The position numbers and the translations under genes are program-made. Under the pieces are notes generated by a model, which was not told the origin of the DNA, searched no databases, and saw only the letters and a program-made list of their open reading frames with translations. 64,000 nt of DNA from Lachnospiraceae bacterium (GTDB lineage Bacteria; Bacillota; Clostridia; Lachnospirales; Lachnospiraceae): positions 80,545 to 144,544 of the forward strand of contig JAAUZC010000044.1 in assembly GCA_014804795.1 (NCBI GenBank), written 5' to 3'. Of this stretch, positions 27,499 through 35,871 are shown piece by piece (position 1 is the stretch's first letter; every line of letters starts with the position of its first letter).

Positions 27499-28701
27499 TT
27501 ATTCGCCTTGATATATCTTCAACAGTTTTTCCCCATATCTATCAACATCATCAAAACTGATATCTTTGCAATTACGACTATATTGGCACGTCAAATCTTT
27601 ATCATTCCACAGTTTTTGAATCTTATATTTTAATTCCACAGCATTGCCGCTCTCGAACAGTTCACCGGTCTTACCATCTTCCATTAGTTCTGGAATACCT
27701 CCAATCTTTGCGCCCAGAACCGGCGTTCCGTACATCTGGCTTTCCATCACAGAGAACGGACAGTTTTCATACCATTCAGATGGATAAACAGAAAATCTTG
27801 CTTCCCTGATCAGCTTTTCTAGTGCCTCTCCCCTTTGGAATCCAACATTTTTTATATTCGGGATATGATTGATTTCACTTTCCAACGGGCCGGTACCGGC
27901 AAAAATAAACTGTACATCCGCCAATTCTTTGCAAACCTTAATCAGCGTGTCGATACCTTTTTCTTTGCTGAAACGGCCGAAATACAAAACATAATCTTTC
28001 TTCTCTGTATCCTTCCACCCTATTCTGTCCACAAAATTATGCATCGTAACCGTCTTTTCCGCGAACAGGGAATTGCTGTCCATCTTTGTTTTCAGGAACT
28101 CACTGCAGCAGATCATAGCATCAATATAGTGATAGACCCCGTTCATCTTCCAGAACATTGCCTCCATAGTACCGATAAAAGATTTTGCTGCACTTCCGTG
28201 GATACACTTTCCTTTTGTACAATTTATAAAATGTCCGCCAAAGCATTTTTCGCAGTTTTCTCCCGTATTCGGATTGTTGCACATATGGTTAGGGCAAACC
28301 AACTGATAATCATGGGCTGTAAAAACTATCCGGCACGGTTGGTTTTCTCTTCTCCATTTCTGTATTTCCAAAATAACAGAAGGGGTCAGCTGGTAATTAA
28401 AATTGTTGATATGACATGCATCCGGTTTGAAATCATCCAACACGAACCGCAGCTTTCTTCTGGCCTCGGAAGAATAGATAGTCTTTATCGGATAAGCCAG
28501 CTTGGCCAGTTTTGAACCATCATGGAAATCCATATCAGCAGTGTAGGCATTCACCGCATTGCCCACACAGCGCCCTTCATGTTCCATTCCAAAATACTGA
28601 ACTTCATGCCCCTGCCTTCTCAAATAGGCTCCCAACTTGAATATATATGTTTCTGATCCTCCGTTAGGATGCAGAAATTTGTTAATCATCAAAACTTTCA
28701 T
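27499..28701 (-). CDS. Glycosyltransferase family 4 with cysteine-rich insertion
   Basis: The 400-residue GT-B enzyme begins MKVLMINKFLHPNGGSETYIFKLGAYLRRQGHEV; the ATG at 28701 behind AAGGAAC is preferred over one at 28734. The donor-binding half has YFGRFSKEKGIDTLIKVC and the E-x7-E element SEWYENCPFSVMESQMYGTPVLGAKIGGIPE. In the N-terminal half about six cysteines cluster (VCPNHMCNN, NCEKCFGG, NCTKGKC), as in a known subgroup of GT4 enzymes that probably bind zinc or form disulfides. It lies between the GT52 gene and the radical SAM gene in a minus-strand run and should add one sugar to the repeat unit. Confidence 0.88.
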   Translation of the reverse strand: MKVLMINKFLHPNGGSETYIFKLGAYLRRQGHEVQYFGMEHEGRCVGNAVNAYTADMDFHDGSKLAKLAYPIKTIYSSEARRKLRFVLDDFKPDACHINNFNYQLTPSVILEIQKWRRENQPCRIVFTAHDYQLVCPNHMCNNPNTGENCEKCFGGHFINCTKGKCIHGSAAKSFIGTMEAMFWKMNGVYHYIDAMICCSEFLKTKMDSNSLFAEKTVTMHNFVDRIGWKDTEKKDYVLYFGRFSKEKGIDTLIKVCKELADVQFIFAGTGPLESEINHIPNIKNVGFQRGEALEKLIREARFSVYPSEWYENCPFSVMESQMYGTPVLGAKIGGIPELMEDGKTGELFESGNAVELKYKIQKLWNDKDLTCQYSRNCKDISFDDVDRYGEKLLKIYQGE

Positions 28702-28760
28702 AAGTTTTGTTCCTTCTATCATATACCTATTCATAAATATCCTGATTTATTTTCTACTGG

Positions 28761-29876
28761 TCATGCATTTATCTTCTCTATAATCTGACAAAGCTCATTT
28801 ATGTCATTTGGAATATATATCCTCTCTTTATGTTCATAAGCAGAAATCAGTTTATTCACCATTGATTCAATCCTCTCAATCTCTTCATTTGCCGCTACAA
28901 TATGATATATAAAGATGATGATCGGTTCCTGATCATATATAAATTTTGGTGTAAAACAGGCAGTGCTATACCAGCTAATCAGTACATTATCTTCATAATT
29001 TCCGGTTGCTAAATAAACCTCAAAAGGAATATCCGAGGCCGGCCATGTCTCCACTTCATTGTCAACAAAAACCCTATCCTCTCCTCTCAACGGATGCCGC
29101 TTAAAAGTAAAATTATCCCTCCCGACAATCTCCAATATGGATACAGCAATTTTATGTAACGCCTCCCGCTCTAAAAGATTATCCAGAAAGATGTATCTCC
29201 CGGGAATATATGGAGTTCTGTCAACATTCCAAATCCTTAATATCAGGGCTTTTACTTCATCATCCGGTGGAAAGATTCTCTCAACCCTTTGATCATATTT
29301 TGATCTGTTGCGAAGCTGATCCGGACGATACACCCAGTACTTATCTTTGCGGTAGACATTCTCCGGCACTCCCATTATTCTCTCTAACCTTTGCATGCTT
29401 TGATATTTCTCATCAAGTTCAAATAAATAATCCTGGGTTCCATCGTCAAAGCCATACTGTAATATATGGACTCTCTTTCTTCTGGCATAAATCCCTATCA
29501 TATTGTCCACAGGTTCATTAAAAGCAAAGAACACGGCAGAATATCTTCCCGGCTCAATATGATCTTTTTTTAGCTCCGCACCGCATCTGCCATAATAAAA
29601 CAATTTCCAGAACGCATGGGAAACCCGCATTCGGATTTTCCAAGGGTCCCTTTGGGGGTTTTTAACATCCTTCATAATCCGCGCATATTTGTCCCATATA
29701 TTTATATGGTGAATATTTGAAAAAAGCCCTAAAGGTCTAATGCGTTCTGCATATTTATCCGATCCGGAAAAATAATCCAATATAAACAAGTCAGATTCTT
29801 CTTCTTTATAATATTGAATCTTAATTGATATAACTGAAAAAATATGATACGGCGTTGAACAAAAAAACGCAATCAT
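28761..29876 (-). CDS. Sialyltransferase-like glycosyltransferase (GT52-type), paralogue 2
   Basis: The 371-residue protein is a close paralogue of the one at 23193. The ATG at 29876 is used: it has GAGGAG upstream and gives the family start MIAFFCSTPYHIFSVIS; 44 more codons upstream belong to a flippase remnant. The acidic-glycine motif is FDDGT and the HP motif is FKRHPLRG, with ISWYSTACFTPKF later. Compared with paralogue 1 the lysine-proline before HP has become lysine-arginine. CMP-nonulosonate transfer is inferred. It belongs to the inverted flippase-GT52 duplication. Confidence 0.75.
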   Translation of the reverse strand: MIAFFCSTPYHIFSVISIKIQYYKEEESDLFILDYFSGSDKYAERIRPLGLFSNIHHINIWDKYARIMKDVKNPQRDPWKIRMRVSHAFWKLFYYGRCGAELKKDHIEPGRYSAVFFAFNEPVDNMIGIYARRKRVHILQYGFDDGTQDYLFELDEKYQSMQRLERIMGVPENVYRKDKYWVYRPDQLRNRSKYDQRVERIFPPDDEVKALILRIWNVDRTPYIPGRYIFLDNLLEREALHKIAVSILEIVGRDNFTFKRHPLRGEDRVFVDNEVETWPASDIPFEVYLATGNYEDNVLISWYSTACFTPKFIYDQEPIIIFIYHIVAANEEIERIESMVNKLISAYEHKERIYIPNDINELCQIIEKINA

Positions 29877-30620
29877 GACATACTCCTCTTCGCAGACATC
29901 TGCCAATATATATCCGTCAACAGTTTCAATCCATAGTTTGCTACCTCCAAAACGACTGCCACAATGGTTACGACGACTATGCCGATAAGCAGCAATATAA
30001 CAAATCATACTTGAGGATATTTACATAACAATAATATCACAACGCAATTGATCTGTACAATTCGACAATTATCGTCGCCGCTAATGCTCCTTTGCCTTTA
30101 TCATTTGTGTATATGGAAACTTCAAGACATCAGAAATTCCGGCTAAAGCAAATAAAATATCAAACACTAGGAGGTCATAGTTGGCATCTGCAACTTTTCG
30201 TGTATAAATTCTGACAAACCATGATTCTGGTAATAATCAATATCATCAGACATATAGTCAGTAACGGAATATCATCTTTCACTAAAAACGGATATAGTAC
30301 TGTAAATGCAATCGTGCCTATTAAAGTGTATAAAGCTATCCGCTTATAATATACGGTTGTTGCCGAAAAACACCACTCGGACCGTCCTGACTTTTTGAGC
30401 AATGGATTTATACAGTACAACCAATGATGCATCAAACAGTCCCATTTCCAGTAACGACAGGTACAAAATGAACTGTGTGCGGAATGACATGAGGCCATTT
30501 AAAACGGAGCCATAATGTCAAGAATCAGTTTGGGAAGTATCATGCTATAATAATCATCTCAATTTGAACCCAAAATCCTGATATTAAATTCTGTCTGCTC
30601 CTACTCCTCATTCTATTTTT
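29877..30620 (-). pseudogene. Degraded Wzx flippase (copy 3, inverted)
   Basis: Minus-strand fragments match the copy at 22000-23190: RRQNLISGFWVQIEMIIIA, LNGLMSFRTQFILYLSLLEMG, YYKRIALYTLIGTIAF, LYPFLVKDDIPLLTICLMI, and the C-terminal end LEVANYGLKLLTDIYWQMSAKR just before the GT52 start. Large internal parts are missing and the frames shift. Together with the GT52 gene it forms the second arm of an inverted duplication. Confidence 0.75.
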
Positions 30621-30718
30621 CTCAATATGTAATTAAAACCGGCAGTGTCAAGGCCTTTCGTTCACCTCGGGAATGGTCAATCCTATCCGGATGGAACCCT
30701 GTATTGACTCCATCATTT

Positions 30719-31012
30719 CTATAATAATTCACTCCTTCTTAAGCACTCTTTAGGCATCTCCCCTTTTATTATTTTTTCCTTCAAGCGCAATACATTGCCT
30801 TTCATTATTTTCTCATACTTTACCCTATTGTATAACTTATAATTTGCAATGACCGTTTTAAGAAGTCTTCCATGTCTTCCAGAAATTTCATACATTTCAC
30901 CAACTGGCGTAAAATAAGGACGCAGAATATTTGAAACATCCTGCCCGGCTTTGCTTCCCGCATCATATCCCGATTTCGTTTTCTCTGAAAGAATGAAAAT
31001 GTTTTCTTTCAC
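30719..31012 (-). CDS. Short protein, probably the N-terminal part of a glycosyltransferase
   Basis: The 97-residue frame starts MKENIFILSEKTKSGYDAGSKAGQDVSNIL and ends KEKIIKGEMPKECLRRSELL. The start, with SEKTKSGYDAGSKA and ISGRHGRLLKTVIANYKLYNRVKY, resembles the N-terminal Rossmann part of capsule glycosyltransferases of the galactofuranosyltransferase-like type. It is much too short for a full enzyme (about 330 residues expected), so it may be truncated. It lies 62 bases downstream of wzy and just before the flippase remnant, that is, at a rearrangement border. Confidence 0.45.
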   Translation of the reverse strand: MKENIFILSEKTKSGYDAGSKAGQDVSNILRPYFTPVGEMYEISGRHGRLLKTVIANYKLYNRVKYEKIMKGNVLRLKEKIIKGEMPKECLRRSELL

Positions 31013-31073
31013 TTTAATATCTCCTCGTCTGTCACTTCCTTATTTCACAGCTTTTCGTCCATGGCCGTATATA

Positions 31074-32330
31074 TTATTCTGTGTTCGTGAGTCCCATTTT
31101 TTCCTCTCTATCTTCATTTTTCTTTAGCAGACACCCCATAAATGTCGCAATCGGTATAGCTAACGGATGAACAAATGCCGATTCTGCCATTGAGGCAATC
31201 AACAAATAACTCAGCCCGCATAACGACGCCGCATAATAGTCACAGTTAACTTTTCTTAATTTTTGAATTTCCATAAAAAGCAATGCAAGTGCCCCAATAT
31301 ATGCAATACAACCAAACCATCCTGTCTGGCCTAAAATCATTGGCCAAAAAGAATCACTCATAAATGCGCGGTTACTCATACTTAAACCGTTAACCGCGGA
31401 CAGACCATAAATTTTATACAAAGGTGAATATCTCACTCCTGAGTAGTATGATGCAAACGTTCCAAAACCCGAGCCAAGTGGAAAATGATCTTTTGCAATT
31501 TCGAACGATTTGGCCAACAGCTGATATCTTGCCGAATCGCTCTGTATAGAGCTAAAAAAGTAAAATTCAATTTGTTCCCAAGCAATTACTATAATAAGCG
31601 GGACAAACATCAGCAATGTTCTGACTCTTATCTTTTTCTTTCTGTAAAAAACAAAATAACAAATAAGAACAACAGCTATTGCTCCGCCAAATGCTTTACT
31701 CCTCAATGTAGAGCACATAAAGAAAAGCAGTAATGCCAACCACCATTTCCATTGATCAGCTTGATCTTTTACCACTATAAGCAACATAATCAAGAGTATA
31801 CAACAAGCTACAAATACCGTAGGATGCGAATACATCAGCTGTGTTGTTTTTAATCCATACCGAAACTCACCTGCAAAAATATGCAACTGGCTATCAATGC
31901 ACATGCAAATCACGTAAAAACATGCAATTACTTTTATATGTTCATATATATTTTTCTTAAAATCATCCAAATTCATTCCTTTAAATATGTGTTTACCGAC
32001 ATACAGTGACAACCAATATTTTGAGCAAAGAAGCAAATCCGGCAGAACTATCCTTATGAAATCTTGATATTTATATACAAAGCTCGATACAAACCCTATT
32101 ATCAGAAATAGAATTACACATCTTCCATATCCAACCTGACGTTTAAACCTTAAAATAAAGTGGCTTTTTTTCAAGTCAAATACAAAAATTGGCACCGCCA
32201 AAAGTACAAACAATTCATCTGTATATCCCACCCATGAAATATATTGTTCCAAAAAATCTTTGAAAACAAAAAAGTAAAGTATAATGATAAACAAAATATA
32301 TTGATTATATCCTTTTGGCTTCTTCCTCAC
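31074..32330 (-). CDS. O-antigen/capsule polymerase (Wzy-like)
   Basis: The 418-residue protein is almost entirely hydrophobic, with about ten membrane spans, and has a large outward loop near residues 270-330 (GSGFGTFASYYSGVRYSPLYKIYGL, SDSFWPMILGQTGWFG), the usual layout of Wzy/O-antigen-ligase family proteins. It would join undecaprenyl-linked repeat units outside the membrane, working with Wzx and Wzz. The start codon lies inside the 3' end of the upstream GT4 gene (26-base overlap), so translation is coupled. A partial, broken copy is at 25510-26237. Confidence 0.85.
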   Translation of the reverse strand: MRKKPKGYNQYILFIIILYFFVFKDFLEQYISWVGYTDELFVLLAVPIFVFDLKKSHFILRFKRQVGYGRCVILFLIIGFVSSFVYKYQDFIRIVLPDLLLCSKYWLSLYVGKHIFKGMNLDDFKKNIYEHIKVIACFYVICMCIDSQLHIFAGEFRYGLKTTQLMYSHPTVFVACCILLIMLLIVVKDQADQWKWWLALLLFFMCSTLRSKAFGGAIAVVLICYFVFYRKKKIRVRTLLMFVPLIIVIAWEQIEFYFFSSIQSDSARYQLLAKSFEIAKDHFPLGSGFGTFASYYSGVRYSPLYKIYGLSAVNGLSMSNRAFMSDSFWPMILGQTGWFGCIAYIGALALLFMEIQKLRKVNCDYYAASLCGLSYLLIASMAESAFVHPLAIPIATFMGCLLKKNEDREEKMGLTNTE

Positions 32331-33498
32331 TATTTATGCAACCTTTCATCTGCTCCGCAATATCCGCATCAACATTCTGATACAGTGCCAACGTCTGTCT
32401 CACCACATCATTCCAATTATACTTCCAGCAAATAAAATCCGCCGCTTTTGCTTTCATTTTTTGAACCTCTCCCGGATGATCACAGGCAAACTGTAGCTTG
32501 TCCCTCAAATCCTTTACATCCGACTTTTTGAACATCAACGCTTTATCTTCTACAACTTCAGCGCACTCTGCTATATCGGAAACCAGGCAGCAATTGCCAT
32601 AACTCATTGCTTCCAAAAGACTGAGCGGCATCCCTTCCAAATCCGATGGCAAAGTATATATATATGCATTGCTATACAGTTCTTCCAGCATTTGTCCCTG
32701 AACAAAGCCAGTAAAGATAATCCTACTGTCGCCCCTGGCAAGTTCCTTCAGTTCCTTCATAAATTCATCTGTATCAGAACTGCCGCCGCTGATCACAAGC
32801 TTTTTATCTGTTTTTACTTTCTTGAATGCTTCTATCAAATATATAAGCCCTTTTTCCGGAACCAGACGCCCCACAAAAAGAATATACCCATTTGGATAAA
32901 ATCCAAATTTTTCTTTAATAAGCTGTGCATGGGAAATCGCCGGCTGACTGACACCGTTTGGAATGAACATCGTTTTTCTTTTATAGGTATCCATGAAATA
33001 TCTCTGAACACTTTTTGAAAGAACAATAATCTCATCTGCATGTTTAGCAGCAATCTTTTCTCCGAATTTTATGTAATTACTTGCAAAGCCCCCCCACTTG
33101 GCCCTCTGCCAGTCAATGCCGTGTATTGTTGCAATGCACCTTTTACCAAACAGTTTCGGCAGCCACAACATAGCGCAAGGTCCTTCCGCATGAAAATGAA
33201 CCACATCATATCGGGAAAATGCGCAAAACAATGCCCCGAAAAAGGAAGATGTCATCGCGGCCAGCCCTTTGACTCTAATAGTAAAAACAGATTTCAGCTT
33301 TACTCCCCTATATTCTTTAAGAGAACTTCCATCAAATTCCTTTCCACTGACATGATGGCCGGATCTATTGTAACAGGTAACCCTATGTCCTTCTTTTACC
33401 ATCCGGGTAGAAAGTTCTTCTACCACAATCTCAACTCCGCCTTCCCTTGATGGAATGCGCTTATGTCCGAGCATTGCAATATTCAATTTATCTTTCAT
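32305..33498 (-). CDS. Glycosyltransferase family 4 (DUF1972/rhamnosyltransferase-like)
   Basis: The 397-residue GT-B enzyme starts KLNIAMLGHKRIPSREGGVEIVVEELSTRM, the N-terminal signature of the subgroup that includes Cps2T-like beta-1,4-rhamnosyltransferases. The GT4 donor half shows ILFVGRLVPEKGLIYLIEAF and SDLEGMPLSLLEAMSYGNCCLVSDI. An ATG at 33498 is chosen; a GTG three codons upstream behind GAGGA is possible. It is the first glycosyltransferase after the regulatory genes of the operon and may transfer the second sugar. The C-terminal 18 residues are shared with the radical SAM protein at 26213. Confidence 0.88.
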   Translation of the reverse strand: MKDKLNIAMLGHKRIPSREGGVEIVVEELSTRMVKEGHRVTCYNRSGHHVSGKEFDGSSLKEYRGVKLKSVFTIRVKGLAAMTSSFFGALFCAFSRYDVVHFHAEGPCAMLWLPKLFGKRCIATIHGIDWQRAKWGGFASNYIKFGEKIAAKHADEIIVLSKSVQRYFMDTYKRKTMFIPNGVSQPAISHAQLIKEKFGFYPNGYILFVGRLVPEKGLIYLIEAFKKVKTDKKLVISGGSSDTDEFMKELKELARGDSRIIFTGFVQGQMLEELYSNAYIYTLPSDLEGMPLSLLEAMSYGNCCLVSDIAECAEVVEDKALMFKKSDVKDLRDKLQFACDHPGEVQKMKAKAADFICWKYNWNDVVRQTLALYQNVDADIAEQMKGCINSEEEAKRI

Positions 33499-33575
33499 TC
33501 TCTGCACATTCCTCGTTCCGCTCCTGTCAGCTGGCGACCATAGTTGCTAAAATAATTTTGTCATTTAACTCGGCC

Positions 33576-34592
33576 TCACTCCGCTCTTTCATAAAAAGTC
33601 TCCACCACCAGCTCGAGCAACGCATCCTCATCCGGATAAAACTCTATATGATTTTCTTCCTCATTAAGGATTGCCTCGCCCTCTAACTGCTGATAGTCCT
33701 GTATGCCTCCACACTCTTCTACCGTCTCCGAAAGAACTGACAACTGCTGCACTGTACAATCCGTGACAAGATACGGATTTATTTCCATAAGTGTATTCGT
33801 CAAAAATTCGGGGTCCTCTTGCACACAAACCATAAGCTGCTCCTGCAACGCGGTAAGATACTGATACTGTCTTTCCATACGATGCAAATTAGAAGAGTCT
33901 TCCAACCCGTAACGGACACGGACATAGGTTAACGCATCCTGCCCCATTAGCTTGACTTCTTCTCCCTGTACCAAACGATCATTGATACCGGAAAAATCAT
34001 CCATTACTGTCACAGTGACGCCACCCGCCGCATCATTGAGTACCTCTATTCCATCCATCGCAATTGACACATAGTGATCAATATTTATTCCATAAAACAA
34101 TCTCGATACCGACCGCACTGTATTTCTACAACGCATCTGCCCATCTCCACCGCCGTAAGCATGCGCCAACGTGAGTTGTCCGATAAATGTTCCAAGATCT
34201 TTTCCTGCATTGCTCAGTTCTCTGATCTCTGTCATCGTATCACGATTGATATGAATGACCTGGCAGTTTTCAGCATCTTTGTCAAATACAAGAAGCATCA
34301 AAAAATCAGACTGTTCATATTCTCCTTGAACACTCTGATGTTGCCCCGGTTCTTCCTCCTCAAGAGCATATTTATCTATCCCAAGGATTAAAATCGTATC
34401 TAACCCCTCTTTTTTACGATAAGAAACTCCTTCATAATAAAGCAGTTCCTCTTCTTCCTCTTCTATAACAACATCACTCTCTCGATTCTCTTCCCATGTA
34501 TGAATCAGAAGAAGCCCACCACCAAAGAAGAACAAAACAGCTAACAGGTATAGAGCCGTCCTAAGACGGCTCTTTCTTACCTGTGCCCCCAT
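33576..34592 (-). CDS. LytR-CpsA-Psr (LCP) family polymer-to-cell-wall ligase
   Basis: The 338-residue protein has an N-terminal membrane anchor (RTALYLLAVLFFFGGGLLLI), an acidic linker (EEEEEELLYYEG) and an LCP domain: ILILGIDKYA, SDFLMLLVFDKDAENCQVIHINRDTMTEI, LAHAYGGGDGQMRCRNTVRSVSRLF, MDGIEVLNDAAGGV, LTYVRVRYG. LCP proteins move undecaprenyl-linked polymers to peptidoglycan outside the cell. Position in the cps operon suggests it attaches this capsule. The start overlaps the end of the upstream SPQTG-protein gene by 16 bases, and a perfect hairpin lies in the first codons. Confidence 0.9.
   Translation of the reverse strand: MGAQVRKSRLRTALYLLAVLFFFGGGLLLIHTWEENRESDVVIEEEEEELLYYEGVSYRKKEGLDTILILGIDKYALEEEEPGQHQSVQGEYEQSDFLMLLVFDKDAENCQVIHINRDTMTEIRELSNAGKDLGTFIGQLTLAHAYGGGDGQMRCRNTVRSVSRLFYGINIDHYVSIAMDGIEVLNDAAGGVTVTVMDDFSGINDRLVQGEEVKLMGQDALTYVRVRYGLEDSSNLHRMERQYQYLTALQEQLMVCVQEDPEFLTNTLMEINPYLVTDCTVQQLSVLSETVEECGGIQDYQQLEGEAILNEEENHIEFYPDEDALLELVVETFYERAE
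34552..34573 (-). promoter_or_regulatory. Hairpin at the junction of the anchored-protein and LCP genes
   Basis: A perfect 9-base stem (AGAGCCGTC with GACGGCTCT) with a 4-base loop begins three bases after the stop codon of the upstream gene and lies in codons of the LCP gene start. No T tract follows, so RNA processing, stability or partial attenuation is more likely than termination. Confidence 0.45.
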
Positions 34593-35041
34593 CTCGCAAC
34601 GGCCTCCGCCCTTTTTCCCGCAAGTAACAAAGATACTGAAGCGCCGCCCGCTAATATAGCCACTACAACTGTCATATTAACACTACTGCCAGTCTGTGGA
34701 GATGCCAAAGGTACATCCTCGTCCAACAAAGTAACAAGCCCTGACCCTGATTTTGATTTTGTTTTTGATCCTGCCCCTGCTAACGGTACAGCTTCATCAT
34801 CCATATAATCGGTAATCGGAGTCGTAGTAACAGTACTGGAATCCGATGCAGATTCCGTTGGAGATGTAGTAGTACCAGCACCTGAAGCAGGTTCAGCCGG
34901 AGTTGTAGTGGTGGTAGTACCGGGATCCGGATCTGGCCTTGCCGGACTTGCCGTAAATGCTGCGAATGCCGTGAGCGATGTACCAAACAGAGCTACGCTC
35001 ATCAGTACAGCCGCTAAAATCATTCTTACCCTCTTATTCAC
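34577..35041 (-). CDS. Small secreted Thr/Ser/Pro-rich protein with SPQTG sortase signal
   Basis: A GTG at 35039-35041 behind AAAGGAG opens 154 codons. A signal peptide (RMILAAVLMSVALFGTSLTAFAA) precedes a low-complexity region rich in threonine, serine, proline, alanine and aspartate. The C-terminus is a sorting signal: SPQTG, a hydrophobic stretch (VVVAILAGGASVSLLLAG) and a basic end (KRAEAVARWGHR). The class B sortase gene directly upstream is the likely processing enzyme. No folded domain is visible, so it may be a spacer, a glycosylated anchor or a polymer acceptor; location within a capsule operon makes the last idea attractive but unproven. Confidence 0.75.
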   Translation of the reverse strand: MNKRVRMILAAVLMSVALFGTSLTAFAAFTASPARPDPDPGTTTTTTPAEPASGAGTTTSPTESASDSSTVTTTPITDYMDDEAVPLAGAGSKTKSKSGSGLVTLLDEDVPLASPQTGSSVNMTVVVAILAGGASVSLLLAGKRAEAVARWGHR

Positions 35042-35072
35042 GTCTTTTTGCTCTCCTTTCTTTAATTTTATC

Positions 35073-35837
35073 TTAAATTCTCTTTCCAAGAACAAGATAG
35101 CGCCTTTTATTATTTCCGATCAGGCAGGTCGAAAGCACCAACACCTTATCGGCCGTTGTTGCTTTTTCGTCTTCGTTAAATATCGCTCCAACCGCTCTGA
35201 TCTGATACATGCTGTCCAAAAATTCCCCGAACACAGCCGGATCCGTCGTATCATCATTTCCCAACAAATGATAATTCTTATAAGGTACAGCCGCAAATAC
35301 TTTATAGTGTATCTCTTCTTCAGGCATATATATAATAATATTACCATATTTTTCCATTGCGTTTTCTTCGGAGTATGTCTCCTGAAGTTTCCCAAACATC
35401 TCGCCTGATTTCAAATGATGCCCGTATATCACTGTAAGGGGATCATCAAATGATTTACTATTATACGCCTTTTCTGTATAAAGTGTACCTTTTTTTTCTT
35501 TTTCGCCACTACTGGTATGTGTCAGATAGTATGTATCATCATCCGGGTGCTGTAAAACAGGATAACTGATATTTGTTCCCTCTATGTAGAGCCATGCGTA
35601 AATATCCGGATTTGCCTTCTGCAGGTTCTCAAAATCTATTGGGCTCTCATAAACGGCAGACTCTTCGTAAACTACAGACTCTTCTCCAGGCTCTAAATCA
35701 ACCATCTCCGTTCGAATCTTCTCTTCCAACACTTCTACTTCTGACGGTGCTTTCATTTTCTGATAACAATAAAGCGCTATACAAAAGAAACTGATTCCTG
35801 CAAGCAGTACAGCACCTGCTAAATATTGCCGTTTCAT
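35073..35837 (-). CDS. Class B sortase
   Basis: The 254-residue protein has an N-terminal membrane anchor (residues 7-26) and a sortase domain with NPDIYAWLYIEGTNISYPVLQ, the catalytic histidine in TVIYGHHL (His140), the catalytic cysteine in VLSTCLIG (Cys238) and the arginine in NKRRYLV (about residue 245). The DIYAWLYI start and the long spacing between His and Cys place it in class B. It ends 31 bases before the gene for a small SPQTG-anchored protein, its probable substrate. A sortase inside a cps operon, between CpsB and LCP, is unusual. Confidence 0.9.
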   Translation of the reverse strand: MKRQYLAGAVLLAGISFFCIALYCYQKMKAPSEVEVLEEKIRTEMVDLEPGEESVVYEESAVYESPIDFENLQKANPDIYAWLYIEGTNISYPVLQHPDDDTYYLTHTSSGEKEKKGTLYTEKAYNSKSFDDPLTVIYGHHLKSGEMFGKLQETYSEENAMEKYGNIIIYMPEEEIHYKVFAAVPYKNYHLLGNDDTTDPAVFGEFLDSMYQIRAVGAIFNEDEKATTADKVLVLSTCLIGNNKRRYLVLGKRI

Positions 35838-35871
35838 AAAACATCTCCTTCTAATAACACTTTAAGTTTCT

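Noticed and set aside
34860..34930. Possible short tandem repeat
   Set aside because: It encodes the irregular Thr/Pro/Ser linker of the anchored protein; there is no fixed repeat unit.
34780..35408. Frames across the Thr-rich region and sortase gene
   Set aside because: Low-complexity codon repeats open alternative frames; the minus-strand frame with signal peptide and sorting signal is the real one.
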